Notes: generated by a model not told the origin, from the sequence alone. Positions 45,685 to 54,796 are shown, counted from the first letter of the stretch. The stretch: 64,000 nucleotides of DNA from Dulcicalothrix desertica PCC 7102 (GCF_003991905.1 NZ_RSCL01000001.1:62001-126000), one strand, 5' to 3'. Made by a program: numbers and translations.

Positions 45685-45888
45685 GTGGAACAAGAAATCA
45701 ACTGCAAAGTACAATGCGTTAATGGCTGTGTATTGGGTGATGAAAATTGTCCCAACAAAGAAGTTCGCGAAGCAGCATCCAAGTTTATCGAAGACACCTC
45801 ACTCGATAAAATGATAGAAATGGCAGAAGCTGCACGACTCAAAAAATTAACCGAACCACCCAAGTGGATTTTACCCGATGATATTTAA
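45685..45888 (+). CDS. Small Cys-containing conserved protein
   Basis: 67 residues from GTG 45685, with GAGGAG 9 bases upstream. Four Cys lie in the first 22 residues (NCKVQCVNGCVLGDENCPN), which could bind a metal or form disulfides. A helical middle (KFIEDTSLDKMIEMAEAAR) and KWILPDDI follow. The function is unknown. A terminator follows at 45940. Confidence 0.75.
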   Translation: MEQEINCKVQCVNGCVLGDENCPNKEVREAASKFIEDTSLDKMIEMAEAARLKKLTEPPKWILPDDI

Positions 45889-45939
45889 TGTAGCTCCCAC
45901 ATGAAAGGCGCTAGTAAAATTTCAGGAAAGATTTAGACG

Positions 45940-45967
45940 AGAAGCATAAGCTATGATGCTTCTTTTA
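45940..45967 (+). terminator. Rho-independent terminator
   Basis: AGAAGCAT and ATGCTTCT form a perfect 8-base-pair stem with an 8-base loop, followed by TTTT. It ends the small Cys-containing gene before the antitoxin gene. Confidence 0.8.
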
Positions 45968-46000
45968 TAATTTAATATTGAGGCAAAAAGGAAATTTGAT

Positions 46001-46285
46001 ATGCAAGCTTATAAACTGAATGCAACAATTGATGAATCAGGCAGTTTAGTTCTCGACGAACCTTTGACCATCGCTCCTGGTAAAGTGGAATTGATTATTT
46101 TACAAAATCTTGAACCTATTGCTAGCTTCACGGAAGAGAAAAGCGAGCCACCATTAGCTAGACCAAAAAGAAAGTCTAAAGTCAAAGCATTTGAGGGATT
46201 ATTTGAAAATGCTCCTCCTGTTCCTCCGGATTTTGACCCTCTGGAAGCAAGGTGGGAAGCTTTAAAGGAGAAATATAATTTGTGA
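46001..46285 (+). CDS. Antitoxin of a VapBC-like (PIN) pair
   Basis: 94 residues. The N-terminal half (YKLNATIDESGSLVLDEPLTIAPGKVELIIL) resembles cyanobacterial antitoxins that precede PIN-domain toxins. The second half is Pro/Lys-rich and ends DPLEARWEALKEKYNL. Its TGA overlaps the GTG start of the PIN gene. The partner is nonsense-mutated, so this antitoxin may now be an orphan. Confidence 0.8.
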   Translation: MQAYKLNATIDESGSLVLDEPLTIAPGKVELIILQNLEPIASFTEEKSEPPLARPKRKSKVKAFEGLFENAPPVPPDFDPLEARWEALKEKYNL

Positions 46286-46698
46286 AAGTTTTATTAGATA
46301 CTAATATTATTGTCGATGATGCCCTTGAACGCGAACCTTTTTGGCAAACAAGCGAGCAAGTTTTAGTACTCATTGAACAAAGACGGGTTGAAGGGTTTAT
46401 TTCAGCTTCAACTTTTAGTGATTTATATTACATTATTCGTAAAGCAAGAGGTCGAGAGTGGACAATTACTTATTTAAGACAATTAGTTCTTTTTTGCTAA
46501 ATTGCTAACGTCGATAGCGTTTCAATCAATATGGCACTTAACAGCAACTTTAAAGACTTTGAAGATGCTATTCAATATAGTACTGCTGTCAACAATAATT
46601 TAGACGCGATTATTACCCGTAACCCAAGAGATTATCCTATTACGACTCCGCGAATTATAACTCCTGAGCAGTTAATTCAAGAGTTAACAAATACTTAG
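46282..46698 (+). pseudogene. PIN-domain toxin interrupted by an in-frame stop
   Basis: GTG 46282 opens VLLDTNIIVDDALERE, the PIN start with its first catalytic Asp. The frame hits TAA at 46498-46500 after FC. In the same frame coding resumes as IANVDSVSINMALNSNFKDFEDAIQ, with the later conserved acidic residues, and LDAIITRNPRDYP, ending at TAG 46698. A GAA-to-TAA change would explain the stop. The predicted full protein of about 138 residues is the usual PIN length. The 72-residue product lacks the C-terminal catalytic acids and should be inactive. Confidence 0.85.
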
Positions 46699-46716
46699 TA
46701 AAAATGATTTGCTTTC

Positions 46717-46755
46717 ATAGAGAGTAAAGGCGAATATAAACCTTTTACTCTCTAT
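46717..46755. terminator. Long hairpin after the PIN remnant
   Basis: ATAGAGAGTAAAGG and CCTTTTACTCTCTAT pair over 14 bases with one bulge around a 10-base loop. No immediate T-run follows, so it may only stabilise the 3' end. Confidence 0.5.
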
Positions 46756-46814
46756 TACACCTTTTCTTTAAGCTCATGCCAAAGATAGGCTCAATTATAC
46801 TATAAACGGGTTAT

Positions 46815-47024
46815 GACTTTAATTTTGATGAGCACTACAACAGCGAAATTGACATTTTGACGCAGATGGGCGCCAAAGAAGTTGTGCAGCCAGAATTTGA
46901 AGCAGCATTAGAACTCAGTAGACACTTGCTCACAACTCTTGGTGAACAAGAAAGCCATATACGTAATGTTATTACAAATATTCGCACCGATAGATATCGC
47001 AGCATTCGACCAATAGGTAGTTAA
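46815..47024 (+). pseudogene. C-terminal remnant of a CPA2/KefB-type antiporter
   Basis: An open frame of 69 codons with no start. It reads IDILTQMGAKEVVQPEFEAA, then LELSRHLLTTLGEQ and RTDRYRSIRP. This matches the end of the TrkA-N region of cation:proton antiporters of the KefB/CPA2 family. All membrane helices and the start of the NAD-binding domain are missing. It is a truncation relic at the edge of the composite repeat. Confidence 0.75.
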
Positions 47025-47039
47025 TTAGGTTATATCTTA

Positions 47040-47158
47040 ATTATTTCTTTGCGCTATGCAGCGCTATGCAGCGGTTCGTTCCTCTGTGTCCTATGTGCCT
47101 TAGTGGTAAAAAGAATTATACGTATTGCACAGGCAGGGATGCCTGTGCCACAACTTCT
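47040..47158. repeat. Composite repeat (CTCTGTG block plus family D)
   Basis: CTCTGTGTCCTATGTGCCTT, then AGTGGTAAAAAG, then GCACAGGCAGGGATGCCTGT and GCCACAAC, in the same order as at 23.44 and 44.15 kb. It lies directly after the SLH gene's stop and the antiporter relic. Confidence 0.75.
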
Positions 47159-47164
47159 TAACAT

Positions 47165-48859
47165 CTAAGCTATATAAGGAGAGTCTATTGCTGCTACACG
47201 TTTTGCATCTACTAAAGCTTGATACACCATTGCCACCACTTCTGCGCGTGTTGCTTCGCGAGTCGGGTTAAGTTGTTTGATATTTGGATAATTCACAATG
47301 ATTCGTTTGTCACTAGCTATTACTACTTCATCTTTTGCATAATTGGGTATGTTTCCTTGGTCGTCGTAAGATTTGAGTGATTTTGTAGCAGTGGTAAGTC
47401 CAAGTCCGTTAACTAACGAAACTATTATTTGCACTCGTTGAATATTTTCGTTAGGACGGAATGTATTGTTTGGATATCCAGAGAGAAATTGTCCTTGGTA
47501 AGCTTGTTGAATGGCGCCATGTGCCCAAAAACTTTCAGGTACGTCTCTAAATTTTATCGGTTGACGTTTCACAGTTGGGTTAAAAGCTTTTACTAACAAC
47601 GCTGCATACTGTGCGCGTGTCATTGTTGCATCTGGTTTAAATGTCTTATCGCGGAACCCAGTAACTATACCAAGTTTATTTAATTCTCGAATAAATGCTT
47701 CTGCCCAATGTCCATTTATATCTTTTAATTCACTATTGTCTGGTGATGGAGGTGGTACGGGAATTGGAACTGGTACTGGTACGGGTGTTGGAGGTGCTGG
47801 AGGTGGTACAGGAATTGGTACTGGCACTGGTACTGGCACTGGTACTGGCTCAGGTTCGGGTTCAGGTTCGGGTTCAGGTTGTGGCGCCGGAACTGGTGCT
47901 GGTGTTGGGTTTGGTGGTGGTGTAGGGGTTGGTACGGGAATTGGTACAGGGGTTGGTACGGGTGTTGGTGTAGGGGTGGGTACAGGGGTTGGCGCCTGAT
48001 TCCCGACTTCAATCTCTCCTTTGCATTTTGCTGGGTCTATTTGGTTTCCGACTGATACTAATTTATTGGAACCAACGTTTTGTATATCAAATTGACCGTT
48101 GTTACGGAAAATGTTACCACCTGGGCTATTTGTACTACCAATGTCGGGTAGAGCATTGGATATCACAGTCATACCATCTTGAACGTTGCGTTCACATACG
48201 TTGGTTCGCAATATTGGACGCGCGTCGTTAGAGATAATAAAACCTGAACGGTTTTCGTAAATTTTGTTGTCGGTTAATCTTGGTGATGCTGTATCGCTAA
48301 CTACAATACCAAAACCAGTTTTAAAGCACGAGTTATTACGTATATCACCTTTACCGTTTTTTGCTATTGCAATTCCATTGGCTGCGTTCTCAGTACAAAT
48401 ATTATCTCGAACAATTGGGTTGGCATCACCAGATACAAAAACTCCTTCGCGCTTACATTTTATAAAAGTACAGTTGGCAACTAAGGGAGTTGTTAATTCT
48501 ATCCAAACTCCTGTTCCGCGAGTTGCTGGGTTCGTAACTGTAACACCCCGTAGCTCGGCGCCACTATTCATTAGTATAGTTACATTCTGGCGAGCGAAAA
48601 AACGACTTAAGTATTCTCCGCTTCCTTCAATGACAATTCCACTACCTTTTTTTGCTTCATTGCCTGTAATTGTAATGCCACCTGGAATATTTAGAGGGAA
48701 TTTTTCTCCACTTGTAGTATTATAGTTCCCATCAGCTAACTGAATAGTTATACCTGCACTTGCACGTTCAAGCGCTTTTGTAATCGTTTTTAACGGCGCC
48801 TGTTGGCTACCATTGGCGTTATCGTTCCCACTAACCGGGTTTACGTAAATTTGAGGCAT
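47165..48859 (-). CDS. Beta-helix (DUF1565) protein with proline-rich linker and SLH domains
   Basis: 564 residues. The N-terminal DUF1565/parallel beta-helix region (1-280) starts at MPQIYVNPVSGNDNANG and has repeated turns such as GVFVSGDANPIVRDN and GFIISNDARPILRTN. A linker of about 95 residues (285-380) consists of PVP, PTP and PEP dipeptides encoded by hexamer repeats. Three SLH domains (about 382-560) follow, for example INGHWAEAFIRELNKLGIVTGF and FRPNENIQRVQ. SLH domains bind peptidoglycan-linked polymers outside the cell, yet no signal peptide precedes the beta-helix and no alternative upstream start was seen. Confidence 0.9.
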   Translation of the reverse strand: MPQIYVNPVSGNDNANGSQQAPLKTITKALERASAGITIQLADGNYNTTSGEKFPLNIPGGITITGNEAKKGSGIVIEGSGEYLSRFFARQNVTILMNSGAELRGVTVTNPATRGTGVWIELTTPLVANCTFIKCKREGVFVSGDANPIVRDNICTENAANGIAIAKNGKGDIRNNSCFKTGFGIVVSDTASPRLTDNKIYENRSGFIISNDARPILRTNVCERNVQDGMTVISNALPDIGSTNSPGGNIFRNNGQFDIQNVGSNKLVSVGNQIDPAKCKGEIEVGNQAPTPVPTPTPTPVPTPVPIPVPTPTPPPNPTPAPVPAPQPEPEPEPEPEPVPVPVPVPVPIPVPPPAPPTPVPVPVPIPVPPPSPDNSELKDINGHWAEAFIRELNKLGIVTGFRDKTFKPDATMTRAQYAALLVKAFNPTVKRQPIKFRDVPESFWAHGAIQQAYQGQFLSGYPNNTFRPNENIQRVQIIVSLVNGLGLTTATKSLKSYDDQGNIPNYAKDEVVIASDKRIIVNYPNIKQLNPTREATRAEVVAMVYQALVDAKRVAAIDSPYIA

Positions 48860-48923
48860 ATTTATACATTTATCGAGACATCAACATACTACCCCCAACA
48901 AACAATATTGGGAGTAAATGTGT

Positions 48924-50045
48924 TTAATTATCAAACTTTTTGATGATTTCTAGCGCACGCTGAGAAAATTCAGGAAGTCCTTGCTGTTTAAACATTTGGG
49001 CAGCTTTCTGTAAATCAGCAGTGCCGTTATTTCTGTCACCAAGTTGAAAATGAGCAACTCCTCTATTTCCATAAGCTTGAGCAAGCTCAGGATTTATTTT
49101 TAACGCTCTACTATAATCTTGAATCGCACCTTTTTTATTTCCCATATCCGCGCGCGCTCTGCCTCTGTTATAGTAAGCTTCAGCAAGATTAGGGTTGAGC
49201 AGCAAAGCTTGATTAAAATCAGCTATTGCCGCTGGCTTGTTGCCCATTTGTAAATGCGTAGTTCCCCGGTTATTATAAGCATCAACGTAATTCGGATTCA
49301 CTTGCAACGCTTGGGTATAATCAGCAACTGCCCCCTGCATATCACCTAACTCACGTCGAGTTAATCCACGATTGTAATATGCTTGATAATCTTTGGGATT
49401 AAGCTGTAACGCTTGATTATAATCGGACATTGCCCCTTCCATATCTTGTAAGTCTACCCGCGCATTGGCACGGTTCAGGTAAACTTCTGCTAATTTCGGA
49501 TTCAGTTGTAACGCTTGATTATAATCGCTTACTGCTGCTTGCATTTCTCCCAAGCTGTAACGCGCACGTCCACGATTATTATATGTTTCCGCATCATTAG
49601 GATTTAGCCGCAGCGCTTTATTATAATCTGCAATTGCTCCCTTTGCGTCTCCAGACTCCTTACGCACATTACCTCGGTTATTATAAGCAGCAGCATAACC
49701 TGGATTTATTAGTAGCGCTTCATTAAAATCTTCCACCGCACCTAAATTATCTCCCAACTCCGCACGCGCTAAACCCCGATTATAATAAACCTCGGCAAAA
49801 TCAGGCTTTAACTTTAAGGCTTGATTAAAATTTTCGATTGCTCCACGTTTATCTCCCCTACTATAACGTTCGTTACCTCGCAAAAAATAGAAAAACGCAT
49901 TCCTACTAATAGTCGGCAACGTATCACTCTCAACATTATCACCTGCTGCTACCAACCTTTGACTCATTGCACTTACAGGCGCCTGTGAAAAACCAAAAAT
50001 ACCACCTAATATAAAAATCAAACCTAAAATTTTCGACACCTTCAT
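48924..50045 (-). CDS. Exported TPR-repeat protein
   Basis: 373 residues from ATG 50045; the frame open to 50129 reads through family C repeat DNA and is not used. A signal peptide (KILGLIFILGGIFGFSQAPVSA) is followed by about nine TPR units of 34 residues, each with a YNRG...G...AI.DYNQALQLNP pattern. The protein probably acts as a periplasmic scaffold for protein interactions; the partner is unknown. It is downstream of the K+ channel gene on the same strand, with a family C repeat between them. Confidence 0.9.
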   Translation of the reverse strand: MKVSKILGLIFILGGIFGFSQAPVSAMSQRLVAAGDNVESDTLPTISRNAFFYFLRGNERYSRGDKRGAIENFNQALKLKPDFAEVYYNRGLARAELGDNLGAVEDFNEALLINPGYAAAYNNRGNVRKESGDAKGAIADYNKALRLNPNDAETYNNRGRARYSLGEMQAAVSDYNQALQLNPKLAEVYLNRANARVDLQDMEGAMSDYNQALQLNPKDYQAYYNRGLTRRELGDMQGAVADYTQALQVNPNYVDAYNNRGTTHLQMGNKPAAIADFNQALLLNPNLAEAYYNRGRARADMGNKKGAIQDYSRALKINPELAQAYGNRGVAHFQLGDRNNGTADLQKAAQMFKQQGLPEFSQRALEIIKKFDN

Positions 50046-50107
50046 ATTTATTCCCCACAAAAAATTAATAAAACTATCCGTTACATCAGTTTTATCCGTT
50101 GCCACTA

Positions 50108-50881
50108 CTAACCCAACTTTGTACCACATCTTTTACAAAACTGGGCATCTGCATCATGAAACGCTAAACCACAACCAGTACAAATGGTTTCGATTTGAGT
50201 TGTTGATTTAACCAATCGTTTAATTAAATCACCTATCTGCCAAGGAACAAGTGCTATTCCTGTCAGAATCATAAAAACTGTAAGCAAACGTCCTGGTTGC
50301 GATATCGGTGTTACATCTCCAAATCCGACTGTCGTCATTGTAACGACCGAAAAGTAAAATGCATCTAAAAAAGTTCTAAAGCTAGTAGGGTTAACTGGAT
50401 GCTCGACTTGGTAGATTAACCCAGAAAATACAAAGATAATCGCAAATAATGTAAATAGTATCCGTGCAAAAATGGCGCCATCTTCATTACTGATACCAAA
50501 CATGTACTTGCTATCTACAAACCTGATGAGACGTAAAATTCTGAACCAACGTAGTAAACGAATATAACTGATATCGGTGGCGCCTAAAAAGAAAGGTAAA
50601 ATTGCTAGTAAATCTATAATCGAATAAAAACTTAATAAATCTCTAATATTAAAGTTATTACTCCACAACCGCAAACCATATTCAAAGACAAAAATTACCA
50701 AAATAATTTTATCTACTATATTTAGATACTCATTAAAATCCGCACGTAAAGTATACGTTTGAACAACAAAAATACCAGATGAAATCAGTACTAAACCAGC
50801 TATAGCTAGATTGATAATCTTTCCCGCTGGTGTGTCAAGGTCTTTGAGGTAGAAATTGATTTTTTCTCTACTCAGTAGCAT
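50108..50881 (-). CDS. Voltage-gated potassium channel-like protein with zinc ribbon
   Basis: 257 residues. Six membrane helices: S1-S4 (about 25-135) with an Arg-rich S4 (YIRLLRWFRILRLIRF), then the pore (TVGFGD selectivity filter, about 190-195) between S5 and S6. A C-terminal zinc ribbon (CTGCGLAFHDADAQFCKRCGTK) lies in the cytosol, with two Cys pairs. The filter predicts K+ selectivity. The gene is divergent from the deaminase. Confidence 0.92.
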   Translation of the reverse strand: MLLSREKINFYLKDLDTPAGKIINLAIAGLVLISSGIFVVQTYTLRADFNEYLNIVDKIILVIFVFEYGLRLWSNNFNIRDLLSFYSIIDLLAILPFFLGATDISYIRLLRWFRILRLIRFVDSKYMFGISNEDGAIFARILFTLFAIIFVFSGLIYQVEHPVNPTSFRTFLDAFYFSVVTMTTVGFGDVTPISQPGRLLTVFMILTGIALVPWQIGDLIKRLVKSTTQIETICTGCGLAFHDADAQFCKRCGTKLG

Positions 50882-50924
50882 AAATACTGTTTAATGAAGA
50901 AAAAGAACCCATGAGATAAATTAT

Positions 50925-51353
50925 ATGGATAATGAATATTTTATGCGTATAGCACTTGAAGCGGCAAAAAAAGGTGATGCACCCTATGGTGCAGTAATTG
51001 TCAAAAATAACGAAGTTGTTACCGTTGCCCATAACACCGTGCGACAAGACTGTAACCCTACCGCACATGCAGAAATTAACGCCATTCGTAAATTAACAGC
51101 TAATCTAAAAAATACTTCTTTAGAAGGATATACAATTTATACAACTGGTGAGCCTTGTCCAATGTGTGCCACCGCTTGTGTATGGACGGGAATATCACAA
51201 ATTGTTTACGGCGCCTCGATTAAAGATTTAATGGAAGTAAAACAATCACAAATCGATATCTCTTGTGAAGAAATAATTGCCAAGAGTTTTAAAAATATTA
51301 CAGTCACACGCGGAGTTTTACGCTTTGAATGTATGGATTTGTTTCAAACATAA
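50925..51353 (+). CDS. Nucleoside/nucleobase deaminase (CDA fold)
   Basis: 142 residues, the compact deaminase fold. Zinc ligands and the catalytic Glu are in THAE-type TAHAEINAIRK and EPCPMCATACVW. The start MRIALEAAKKGDAPYGAVIV and the end resemble guanine/cytosine deaminases of the GuaD/CodA-like group more than TadA, but the substrate cannot be fixed. Gene start ATG 50925 lies 44 bases from the divergent K+ channel. Confidence 0.88.
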   Translation: MDNEYFMRIALEAAKKGDAPYGAVIVKNNEVVTVAHNTVRQDCNPTAHAEINAIRKLTANLKNTSLEGYTIYTTGEPCPMCATACVWTGISQIVYGASIKDLMEVKQSQIDISCEEIIAKSFKNITVTRGVLRFECMDLFQT

Positions 51354-51382
51354 TAGTATGTGAGGCATAGCCCTACCTAGAT

Positions 51383-52033
51383 TTAGGTATCTTCGAGAAA
51401 AGATGAATATGATTTGGCAAATAAAGCTGCTTGAGTGCGGTCGCGCAAGTTTAATCGGTTGAGAATATTTGTAACATGATTTTTTACTGTTCCTTCAGAA
51501 ATATATAACTGTTTGGCTATCTCGCGATTACTGGCGCCATTTGCAATTAACCGTAATACTTCTTTTTCACGTGGGGTTAGTTGTTCTAAAGCTGGTGGTG
51601 GAGGTGTTGGTTCTACGTCCTGAGAGAATGCAAATAGTTTTTTAGCTATTCCTGGCCCCAAATGTGTGTAACCTCGATGTACTGCACGAATTGCTACCGC
51701 TAACTCCTCTGATGGAGTATCTTTGAGTAAATAACCCATTGCTCCATACTGTAAAGCTGCTGCTACATACTCTGTATCGTCGAATGTTGTTAAGACTAGT
51801 GTTTTTGTATTGCTAAATCTTTGCTGAATTTCTCGCTGGGCGCCTACTCCATCCATAACTGGCATTCGCATATCCATTAATACTACATCAGGATGTAACT
51901 GGGCTATTAAATCAATCGCTTCCCTGCCATTCTCAGCTTCTCCTACAATTTCTAAATCTGGCTCTAGTTCTAATAAAGCTCTCAACCCTTGACGTATCAA
52001 GTATTGGTCATCTACCAGCAGCACTTTTATCAT
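51383..52033 (-). CDS. NarL/LuxR-type response regulator
   Basis: 216 residues. The receiver (1-120) has LLVDDQYLIRQGLRALLE, the phosphoacceptor Asp in VVLMDMRMPVMDG and Lys in LLKDTPSEE. A Pro-rich linker (PTPPPPALEQ) leads to the LuxR HTH (about 150-210): LTPREKEVLRLIANGASNRE, then ISEGTVKNHVTNILNRL. It should be a phosphorylation-dependent transcription factor. No kinase gene is immediately adjacent on the same strand; the divergent kinase at 52541 is a candidate partner. Confidence 0.95.
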   Translation of the reverse strand: MIKVLLVDDQYLIRQGLRALLELEPDLEIVGEAENGREAIDLIAQLHPDVVLMDMRMPVMDGVGAQREIQQRFSNTKTLVLTTFDDTEYVAAALQYGAMGYLLKDTPSEELAVAIRAVHRGYTHLGPGIAKKLFAFSQDVEPTPPPPALEQLTPREKEVLRLIANGASNREIAKQLYISEGTVKNHVTNILNRLNLRDRTQAALFAKSYSSFLEDT

Positions 52034-52540
52034 AAGGTTTAAGTATAAAATAGTTGTTCCATGTTTAAAATCCTAGAAACCTGGTTTCTTCGGGTTTCTT
52101 CAAGTCTTATCTAATAGTTTATCTAACCAGCAAATATCAAGCTAATTCCAATGAATGAATCTGGCTTTGATGTATTGCTACACAGTATGGGTAAACTAGC
52201 AAGTATAAATCAAGTTAATATAAAATAAGCTAAAACCCTTGGTCTCCTTAATATATTTTTATTTTTTGGCATAAAAAAAGGGACAATAAATAATTAAAAA
52301 AAATTATTATCCTTGACCTAAGCAAATCAAATGTATTATCAAAAACAGCAAGTGCAAAAATGTTTGGGAGATAATAGAATAAAAATAATTTGGCAATAAC
52401 TTTGAAAACGTGTAGTGCTAGATTTCTTGTGTCAGCGGTGTATTGGCTTGTACTTTACATTATGAAGCTAGGTTAGGAGCGCGTTTTCAACTGCCTAATT
52501 TGTAAACATTTTTTTAGACAGCAGGCTTGAGAAGGAGCAA
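52034..52540. other. Divergent intergenic region with a family A half-copy
   Basis: About 500 bases between the LuxR-type regulator and the GAF-PAS kinase. A partly degenerate family A palindrome (GAAACCTGGTTTCTTCGGGT) lies at 52073-52100. The rest is AT-rich with several poly-A/T tracts and no recognised gene. It must contain both divergent promoters. Confidence 0.45.
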
Positions 52541-54796
52541 ATGGTGAATCAAGCGTTGCACATACTACTATTGCAATCGGGTACAAATACGGATTTAGTA
52601 TTTGAACAACTAAACAACGTCCGGTCGTATATAGTCGCAAGGCAGCAAGTGAATACTGTGGTTGATTTTGAGAACCTGATATTTTCAAGCAACTGGAATG
52701 TGATTATCGCTGATTTCGGTGATACTAATTTGTGTCATGTCGATATATTAAGAATTTTACGTGCAGCTTCTAATTCGATACCGTTAATTTTGATTGCCGA
52801 CCAAATTAATGCTGTTGACGCTGTTCGCTCCTTGAAAGCAGGGGTAAGTGATATTATTTTGACATCAGAAATTAGTCGGTTACACGAAAGTATTAGCTTT
52901 GAGGTCGAATCTGTAAAATCGCGACAGCTACAGTCACAAAAACTCGAATTAGAACGGCAAACCGCAGAAGCCATATTAATCGGGCAAAACCAGGTCTTAG
53001 AATTAATAGTGCGAGGAACTCCTCTTTCTGAAGTGCTAAATGCCTTAGCTCTAGTTATTGAAGGGTTATCTAAGGAGATGAAGTGTTCGTTTTTACTGTT
53101 AGACCCGAAAAATAAACAGTTGTATCACGGCGCCGCTCCTAGTTTACCAGATACATATGTACAAGTCATGAATGGTATTGATATTGGCGCCGATGCGTGT
53201 TCTTGTACTATGGCAGCGAGAACTAAAGAGTCAGTAATTGTAGAGGATATTTCAAAAGACGCATTGTGGAGTCAAAATCGAGATTTCGCTTTAAAATTTG
53301 GGTTGCGTTCCTGCTGGTCATTGCCTATTTTGACGAAAAGCGGCGAATTACTGGGGATGTTTGCTGTTTATTACGACCAACCTCGTACTCCTAACGATGC
53401 TGATAAACAGCTAATTATTAAAGCGGTTCATTTGGCAGCAGTTGCTATTGAACTTGCACGTGCTGAGTCTACCCTTAAACAAACGCAGGCACAATTTCAA
53501 CAGCTTGCTGCAAATATACCAGGCGCCATTTATCAATTTTTGTTAAAATCAGATAGTTCCTACTCATTTCCATTTGTGAGTCCTAGCTGTTACGAAATAT
53601 ACGAGCTTACTCCTTTTGAAATTCAGCAAAACCCAAAAAGGCTATTCGATATTGTCCTAAGTAGTGAGCGCGTTCGTTTAGCTACTTCTATTCATCGCAG
53701 TGCTACTCAATTAGAACCTTGGGAATGGGAGGGAAGAATTGTCACAGCTTCTGGTAAAGAAAAGTGGATAAAAGGCGCCGCTCGTCCCGCAAAACAACCA
53801 AACGGTGATATCCTCTGGGATGGCTTGGTAATGGATATCACCGAATCAAAACGTACTCAAGCAGCTCTTGAACATTCGGAAACGCAACTGCGATACAAAG
53901 CATCTGAACTCGAACAAACGTTGTACAAATTGCAGCGTACCCAAACCCAACTTATTCAAACCGAGAAAATGTCATCGTTAGGACAATTGGTTGCGGGGGT
54001 TGCACACGAAATCAATAACCCGATTAATTTTATTTGCAATAATATCAATTTTGCTAACGAATATGCTAGTAATCTTCTTGAGCTTCTTGAACTTTATCAA
54101 AAATACTACCCTATTCCTGAGCCAGAAATACAAAAACAAGCTGAAGCTATCGAACTAGATTATCTCAAAGAAGACTTTCCTAAAATACTGTCTTCTATGC
54201 AAACTGGTACCGATAGAATTTATGAAATTATTCACGGTTTACGATGCTTCTCGCGCATTGATGATACTACTACTCAGAATGTTAATATTCACTCCATTAT
54301 CGATAGTGTTTTGCTTATTTTACATCATCGAATTAAAGCCAGTGGTCATAACCCTGGCATTAATATTATTAAACAATATAGCGCTCTGCCTTTAATTAAA
54401 TGTTACCCTGGTCAGCTTAATCAAGTTTTTATGAATTTGATTGCTAATGCTATCGACGCATTAGAAGACTTTTTCTTGCTAAATGTTCAAAAGGCGCCGC
54501 GTCAGCATGTAAATAAACCAACTATTCGTATTTCTACTTCTTTATATAGCAATACACACGCAATCATAAAAATTAGCGATAATGGTTCGGGTATTCCTAA
54601 TGAAAAGAAAGACAAAATTTTTAACGCCTTTTTTACTACTAAGCCAGTTGGTAAAGGTACTGGTCTTGGGCTTTCAATTAGTAAACAAATTATTGTTGAA
54701 AAGCATAACGGAAAGTTAGAATGTATATCTGAACCTGGACAGGGTACTGAGTTTGTAATTAAAATTCCAATACTTGATCCCCCCAACCCCCCTTAA
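52541..54796 (+). CDS. Sensor histidine kinase (pseudo-receiver-GAF-PAS-HisKA-HATPase)
   Basis: 751 residues with AAGGAG 9 bases before the ATG. The N-terminal 120 residues fold like a receiver (LHILLLQSGTNTD, VIIADFGDTNL, IPLILIADQ), but the acidic pocket and the conserved Lys are missing. A GAF domain (about 150-310) has CSFLLLDPKNKQLYHGAAP and CSCTMAARTKESVIVEDI, as in cyanobacterial sensor kinases. A PAS domain (about 320-440) follows. The HisKA block VAGVAHEINNPINF contains the phospho-His, and HATPase has LIANAIDAL, DNGSGIPNEK and GTGLGLSIS. The last residues (LDPPNPP) derive from the family B repeat. Confidence 0.92.
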   Translation: MVNQALHILLLQSGTNTDLVFEQLNNVRSYIVARQQVNTVVDFENLIFSSNWNVIIADFGDTNLCHVDILRILRAASNSIPLILIADQINAVDAVRSLKAGVSDIILTSEISRLHESISFEVESVKSRQLQSQKLELERQTAEAILIGQNQVLELIVRGTPLSEVLNALALVIEGLSKEMKCSFLLLDPKNKQLYHGAAPSLPDTYVQVMNGIDIGADACSCTMAARTKESVIVEDISKDALWSQNRDFALKFGLRSCWSLPILTKSGELLGMFAVYYDQPRTPNDADKQLIIKAVHLAAVAIELARAESTLKQTQAQFQQLAANIPGAIYQFLLKSDSSYSFPFVSPSCYEIYELTPFEIQQNPKRLFDIVLSSERVRLATSIHRSATQLEPWEWEGRIVTASGKEKWIKGAARPAKQPNGDILWDGLVMDITESKRTQAALEHSETQLRYKASELEQTLYKLQRTQTQLIQTEKMSSLGQLVAGVAHEINNPINFICNNINFANEYASNLLELLELYQKYYPIPEPEIQKQAEAIELDYLKEDFPKILSSMQTGTDRIYEIIHGLRCFSRIDDTTTQNVNIHSIIDSVLLILHHRIKASGHNPGINIIKQYSALPLIKCYPGQLNQVFMNLIANAIDALEDFFLLNVQKAPRQHVNKPTIRISTSLYSNTHAIIKISDNGSGIPNEKKDKIFNAFFTTKPVGKGTGLGLSISKQIIVEKHNGKLECISEPGQGTEFVIKIPILDPPNPP

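Noticed and set aside
47736-47999. Plus-strand Gly/Thr-rich open frame opposite the SLH gene
   Set aside because: It is the mirror image of the Pro-X linker repeats of the minus-strand gene and has no start signal or family.
50046-50129. N-terminal extension of the exported TPR protein
   Set aside because: It is encoded by family C repeat DNA and the channel gene's end, and it would bury the signal peptide.
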